Source: Cryptomeria japonica (Eukaryota > Streptophyta > Pinopsida > Cupressales > Cupressaceae). Taken from it: a DNA stretch of 64,000 nucleotides. The position numbers were made by a program, and so were the translations under genes. Shown one piece after another: positions 58,768 through 64,000 of this stretch. Position 1 is the first letter of the stretch; each line of letters opens with the position of its first letter. The stretch spans positions 163,153,080-163,217,079 of the forward strand of contig NC_081413.1 of assembly GCF_030272615.1 (NCBI RefSeq). Reading direction: 5' to 3'. Under the pieces are notes generated by a model that saw nothing but the letters and a program-made list of their open reading frames with translations, was not told where the DNA came from and searched no databases.

Positions 58768-59510
58768 AACATAACTTTTTAGAACTAGAAAAGTTGAGGT
58801 ACATATGGCCTTATGGTGTTGGTGCCTAAAAAGTTGAGGTACATATGGCCTTATGGTGTTGGTGCATGAAGGTACAATAATAAAGGTGGATATATATTCA
58901 ACAACTATGAAAAGGCCACATATTTTCATAAAAATATCCTTTGTATTTGTTAAAGCAAAATCCCACATGTACCAACACTTGCATCCCTAGCTACATTACT
59001 CTCTAAGTCTACAGAGTAAGTGAAAAGAGGTGCATGTGGAATATTTAGGAGCTTATGTTGGTCAAGGCCCCTAGAAATCAAATTCCAACATAAATCTTTG
59101 GAACCTTTGAATTTGACATGTGAAAATACAATAATAAAAGTGGATGTGCATGCAACTATGGAAGATTCTTATGTACTTCCATAAAAATATCATCTATATT
59201 TATTGGTGTAAAAATATGTAGGTATCATCATATGCACCCCTTGCTATGTTACTTGCTAAATCAAAAATCTAAGAGAAAAGGGGTTCCTATGAGACATTTA
59301 GGATTTTTCCTTGGTCAAGCTTAGGTAGAAACTATTTATCAACATAAATCAATAGAAGATTTTGAGGTGTATGTCCCTAGGGTGTTAGGACATGAAGGTA
59401 TATAATAATATGGATGTGTTTGCAACAACACCATGGTATATGCCATGTATGATTTTAAAAAGCTAATGACATGTAAGTGCTAGAGCATGATGGCAAATTA
59501 TTTTTATTAT
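58768..59510. repeat. degenerate tandem repeat, unit about 250-275 bp
   Basis: Three worn units begin near 58768, 59081 and 59332 with TTCCAACATAAATC-like words. Each goes on through GAAGGTACAATAATAAAGG-like and CATAAAAATATC-like words. Inside unit one a 40-bp stretch starting AAGTTGAGGTACATATGGCC is duplicated in tandem (58791-58830 and 58831-58866). The last unit is incomplete. Confidence 0.65.
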
Positions 59511-59624
59511 TACTACCATGTTTCCAAGGCTGATATCACCCTTAAATATAAATTAGGGTTCAACTTTATGGATAAAAGTAAGTTCCTTCATGGAAAATAT
59601 TGTGTATGAATGTGTGGAACACTT

Positions 59625-60799
59625 TGTTGGAAATTTGGAGGAATTGATTATGTGTTGCATTGATGTCAACACTAGTTGTTTTGTTGTCTACCAGCTTCCA
59701 GTAGAGTGGTTGGTCTTTGATGTTGATCTGGAGATTTGTCTTCGGGTTTGGTTCGACTATTGGTATTAGTTTGGATTGGTTATTCATGTGTTCCTGATGT
59801 GTACCAGTTACAGTTGGTTTGGGATTTGATGATCCAGATGCTATCATATGTTCTAGTAAGCCATTTGGTTACTGGTAAGGGTTTTACCGACAACGCTTTG
59901 ATGAAAATCTTTTGATGAATCCGATAAGTGGTGTTGGTGTGTCTTCTGGAAGGTTATCAGGATGCTGATGATTATCATGTTTGTTTTCTAGTTGTTCATG
60001 GTGTTTCATTTGTCTTATGGAAAGCTATTATGGGTATGGTATTATTTTGTTAGGTTATGGACCGGTTTATGTAACGTATTGGTTGATGCTCCTGATGCAT
60101 CACCGGTTGGATTTATTGTTTGGTTTATGTTGTTTCGGTCTTAGGCTGGCTTGGTTTGTCATTGGTTTATGGGATTATGTAATGGGTCTATTGTATTATC
60201 TTTTAGGTGGTCAGCCTAATTGTTTAGGTCTCGGGTTGGTATAAATATGATGTAAGATCTATTTGTAGATCATGTGTGGTACGTCAAGGTTATGGGATTA
60301 TCTATATGTGAATAAAGTTGTAATCATATGCAGATGTTTTGGTCAATCATAGGTGATCAAATTGGGTTTGTAAAATAGGTTTAAGACCTTCGATATTGAG
60401 CTTAACTGGAACTATACTCAAGCATATGAGATGTTATTCTTGCAGTTCATTCATCTTTCTAGATTGTAGTCTGGATTTATTTTGTAGTCAGTGAGGCTCC
60501 TTTTGTGATGAGCAGTGCGCTCTAGGTTGTTGGCCTCTTATTGTAATCACATATTTGTTGCAGAAGTATAATCTAACTTTGGGTAGGCTTCCCACCATGG
60601 CTTTTCCCTTTATGGGGTTTTCCACATACAAATCATGGTGTTATGTATTATGGATGGTTGGTAATTGTTATATGATTTATGCTTGTGCTTAATTGTTATA
60701 TCTTCTATTCCGGTAAAAAGTTTTGTGTGCTTAAAGTTTAATAATATGTTGACAACTGATTCATCCCCCTCTCTTAGTTGTCCACTAATTATCCTAACA
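59625..60799 (+). repeat. 5' LTR of truncated copia A copy (1175 bp)
   Basis: It runs from TGTTGGAAATTTGGAGG to ATTATCCTAACA. A TATA box, TATAAATATG, lies near 60241-60250. The snapback GGCTTTTCCCTTTATGGGG is near 60599-60617. Confidence 0.9.
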
Positions 60800-60800
60800 A

Positions 60801-60813
60801 TTGGTATCAGAGC
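60801..60813 (+). other. primer binding site of truncated copia A copy
   Basis: TTGGTATCAGAGC lies directly after the LTR and is an exact initiator-Met tRNA type. Confidence 0.9.
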
Positions 60814-60855
60814 TTGGTCCTCTCTGCAGAAGCTTAACCACTTGAGGAAGATCCT

Positions 60856-61346
60856 ATGGCAACAAATAGTTCAACTGAATTTGTTTTTCAAAGAGAAACC
60901 CCTACGCTTAATTCGACAAATTATAGGGTATGGAAGATTCAGATGGAGAATCATTTGAGATGTATTGGGAAAGATATTTGGGAGGTCATGAAGAAAGGCT
61001 ATACTCCTCATAATCTAGCATCTAACAACCTTGGATAAGGACATTGAGAATGACTGTAGAGCTAGAGAAGCACTCTTGAGTGCACTTTTTGATCAGCAAA
61101 TTATGGGATTAACTGACCAATCATTAGCGAAGGCTATATGGGATAAGTTGGAGGCTCTGAATGAAGGTGACCCTACTGTTAAAATTGCTAAACTTGATGG
61201 TTACTGAGTGAGGTATGAGAATCTGAAAAAATGGAAGAAGATGAAAGGATTACTACTTTTATGGAAAGAGTTAATGAAATTGTTATGGGAATTTAGTGTT
61301 GTAGTGGATCTCTGAGCGAAGATGAGATTGTTTCTAAAGTATTGAG
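60856..61346 (+). pseudogene. copia A-family gag fragment
   Basis: The ATG at 60856 begins MATNSSTEFVFQRETPTLNS and follows TNYRVWKIQMENHLR. Equivalent protein lies in element A at 29971 downward. Breaks occur near 61035 and 61205 (TGA), and the fragment ends after DEIVSKVLR. Confidence 0.85.
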
Positions 61347-62110
61347 AGGTTTGCATTCAAGTTAAGGATTCAACCAAGGTTAGGTGTTGCATTCAAGTCA
61401 AGGATTCAACCATTGAAGAGGAGATTGATTTCAACATACAATTCGACACAATCATTTCTATCAACATTGCTACTACAACCTCCCTTGAGGTGATTTACGA
61501 TCTTCATTCTTTCATTTACATATACATGCAAGTACTTTCTTTCATTACTTGGTTAATTCCAAAATTGGGGTTTGACCTAAAAGCAAACCCCTAATCCCAA
61601 CACATTTCCCTCTCTTTTTTATGTGTAGGTTGTAGGTGTGTAGATGTACTTTCGAATTCGGGCTTCATTTGCAGAGGTGGAAAAAACCTTTTCATTTTGC
61701 AAATTTTTTGGAGGACCGTGTACATTCCCACCACAGTCCAGATAACTTTTCATCAAATTTGGAAGGCGACTTCGTCTCGACATATTACTTCCAAATCCAA
61801 GTGCACAACTTCATCTCATATTCCGATCTCAAGTTATAATCAATACTTTGTCACTTTTGTACTACATAATCTAATCAATTCCTTTACAAATCAAACAAAG
61901 GAAGAAGGGATAATCCTAACATTCTTAATTCATTCGTAATTCAATGTATCATCTTTGTGTGGAGATTTAATCTAGTGAATTATCCCTTATATTTCTAATG
62001 TAATGGTGAAAAGTGCTTGAAGGATAATCAATAGTGAAACTCTCGTCTCTCTTTGAGGGAAAGGGCAGTTTTCCTCTTGATCTATCACTCATCATTTTCC
62101 CACCATTACA
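61347..62110 (+). repeat. D4, partial family-D-like LTR
   Basis: It contains GGTTAATTCCAAAATTGGGG and TTTGACCTAAAAGCAAACCC near 61550, the blocks shared by D1-D3. The left end is cut by copia A sequence. A 36-base unit beginning TTGCATTCAAGT is repeated at 61351 and 61387. Boundaries are uncertain. Confidence 0.5.
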
Positions 62111-62189
62111 TTTTGGAGAACCCAACGTCTTGCATGCTTTCCTTTGAACAACATTGCATATTTTTCATTTACAAGTTTCAAATTTATGC

Positions 62190-63060
62190 AAACTTAGTGG
62201 TTAGATCATTAAAAACCCTAGTTTTTAAAATTAAAATTGAACTTGTGATTTGTAAAAATTGCTTGTGGTTATCTTAGATCTGAAAAATTGTTTTGTTTGT
62301 CAAATTCAATTTCCTCATTGTCTTGTTCAATTTGCAATTAAAGTTTACAAAATTAAGAGGTTACTTGTAAAAACCCTAATTTTCAAAAATCATCTTAAAC
62401 TTGTGCAAAAAATTGGATTTCCATTTAATTTCTAGATTTTTTATTGTTCTCTGATTTGTCTTCAGTCTTACAATTCAAATTTTCAAATTCCCCCCTTTTT
62501 CCAAAAATTCAAATTTCAAAATTAAGTGGTTAGGTCATCAAACCCTCATTTTTAAAAATTAATTGGATTTTGTGCGAATTTTAAATCAATTTCATTTATA
62601 TTCAAATTCCTAAACATTTTCCAAGGTGCCCCTATCCATTAGGTTTGACCTTTTTCAAAATTGCAATTCAATTCCTCTTTTTCTTCAAAACCCTAATAGG
62701 GTCCTATTTTCACATTTGCACCTTCATTTCGCCCATCTAAAGATCATCAAATTTGCCAATTTTGGGGGGTTAGCTTTAAAATCATCATAATATCCATCCC
62801 TGAAAATTTCAAAAAAAGTTGGTCGGACCATGTGTGTTCCCGCTAAGGTCCTCAGTTTTTTTCCCCAAATTTTGGGAGACTGTTATGACTATATTTAATA
62901 GCCTAAATCCAGAAGATTGGTTGATTTTATCGATTTTTTATCCCTCTAGAATCGAAAATACCTTCAAAATTCAACATTTTAAATTTCAAGAAAAATTTTA
63001 AAATTAAGAGGTTAATTATAGTCTACTCTGATTTTAAAAATTCTAATTTTAAAATTAAGT
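62190..63060. repeat. degenerate repeats of about 160-170 bp, AT-rich
   Basis: A phrase like AAATTAAGTGGTTAGGTCAT followed by AAACCCTAATTTTTAAAAAT recurs near 62191, 62350 and 62519, and again in worn form near 62998 and 63049. Spacing of the first three is 159 and 169 bases. No coding is seen. Confidence 0.5.
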
Positions 63061-63150
63061 GGTATTCCCTTGGCCCTAATTTTGAAATTCCAATTTCCTT
63101 TCTTTTTTTGAAATTGTGTCTTTCCTTTTCTCCAACAAAGTTCAAATGAT

Positions 63151-64000
63151 AGTTCTGATACTAAATGTTTAGTATAGATGCCAAGCAAACAAGATGAGAG
63201 GGGGGATGAATCATACAAACTTAATCTTCCATAAAAACAACAAATTCAACCTCAGTAACATATACTTCAGTAATATACCAAAACTGCTAAACATGCAAAC
63301 TCATAAGCATATAAACATCACAACACTCATAACACCAGATTTAACATGGAAACCCAAATAGGGAAAAACCATTGTGGGATTTCAGACCCACTAAGAAATA
63401 TACTCTTCTAGAGTATTCTCGGTTAAAAGCAAATCCTGTTAAAGATTACAAACACATTGCTAGATGTGACCCGGTTAAGGGATTTCCCTCAGATCTGTTA
63501 GGATCTTCACCTTGTTAGAAGTGACCTTGTCAAAGGATTTCAAACACTCAATCAGAATGTCACCTTGCTAGAGGATTTACAAATAAGATTGTTAAGTCCA
63601 CTCGGTTAAGAGATTTTCTATCACTTTACAAAATAACAGTAATAAAAATCTATTTGCAACTTCACATCTAAAATGCTAAAGAAGATTCTTATTTACTCAA
63701 AACATTCTAGTCATAGGACTTATCTTGTCCATTTGCTGGGCTCTATACTCTGTTATCAAAACAGGTCTTCAAGCTTTTGTGCTCAGTAATCACTATGTAG
63801 CATCCTTGTGCTTACACTTGTCTGTATGCATTGTTTATCAACAGTTCCTTATTTATAAACAATTTGCCAACCACTTAATCTCCTTGATCACATTTCCCAT
63901 GATCAATCATAGCCATCAGATCTTCAAACTTGACCAGGTTCAATGTATCCTTCAATCTGAAAACATTTTACCCCACCTTGGAACTTGCATACATTTCTTG
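63151..64000 (-). mobile_element. SIRE-like LTR H with worn primer site, cut by window end
   Basis: The minus-strand primer-like TTAGTATCAGAAC sits beside TGTTTAGTATAG at 63167. The LTR that follows shares the block ACATGGAAACCC and GGGAAAAACC (about 63343-63370) and GGATTT repeats with copia B. No gag is seen to its left, so the internal region is lost or displaced. Confidence 0.6.

Larger units (their letters stand above)
59625..61346 (+). mobile_element. copia A-family copy, 5' LTR and partial gag (plus strand)
   Basis: The 5' LTR (59625-60799), primer site and gag match element A in opposite orientation. The copy breaks off near 61346 inside the capsid region, where D-like sequence begins. 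It is therefore a truncated insertion without a 3' LTR. Confidence 0.88.

Noticed and set aside
63150-63180. Palindrome ACTAAATGTTTAGT as a possible protein binding site
   Set aside because: It falls at the primer-site and LTR junction of element H and is better explained by that junction.

Overview
This window looks like intergenic DNA from a large plant nuclear genome. It holds many old, decayed, nested LTR retrotransposons of the Ty1/copia and Ty3/gypsy types, all with plant-type primer sites that match initiator-Met tRNA. I see only one convincing host gene. The low gene density, the visibly diverged LTR pairs and the AT-rich, low-complexity spacers would suit a gymnosperm, but that is inference. 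No rRNA, tRNA, CRISPR array or bacterial feature was seen.

Layout. 1-4122: 5' half of a SIRE-like copia element (B, minus strand), cut by the window edge. 4132-11536: an LTR of a long-LTR family (D1), split by a complete chromodomain-bearing Ty3/gypsy element (4697-10934, minus strand, TSD GTTTG). 11537-23988: a plus-strand copia array (family C) laid out internal-LTR-internal-LTR-internal-LTR, itself interrupted by two AT-rich LTR-like insertions. 24243-31249: a complete SIRE-like copia element (A, minus strand) with 1.2 kb LTRs. 31250-39995: spacer with a GCGTACG-type minisatellite, a (TA)n tract, a (CT)50 tract and a degenerate tandem repeat. 39996-41163: a second D-family LTR (D3, solo). 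44591-45670: the single host gene, a plant protein of 359 residues on the minus strand. 47509-58645: a third D LTR (D2), holding copia element E (47794-57732, plus), which in turn holds copia element F (52150-57063, minus). All three levels are bounded by target-site duplications. 58768-59510: a degenerate satellite-like repeat. 59625-61346: 5' LTR and partial gag of another family A copy (plus). 61347-63150: D-like repeat debris. 63151-64000: another SIRE-like LTR (H), cut by the window end.

The most unusual object is element F. It is the youngest insertion here by LTR comparison. It carries one long reading frame (758 codons, four premature stops, no frameshift) encoding Gag, a zinc knuckle and an aspartic protease, followed by an acidic tail that I do not recognise. 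Integrase, reverse transcriptase and RNase H are absent. Its LTRs carry paired CCTACCTACCC motifs 21 bp apart upstream of a TATA box, and its leader has a GC-rich, CpG-dense block with perfect hairpins. It is best read as a non-autonomous copia lineage with its own coding capacity.

All retroelement genes here are broken by stops and frameshifts, many of which are explained by C-to-T change as expected for methylated plant transposons. No element encodes an intact polymerase.
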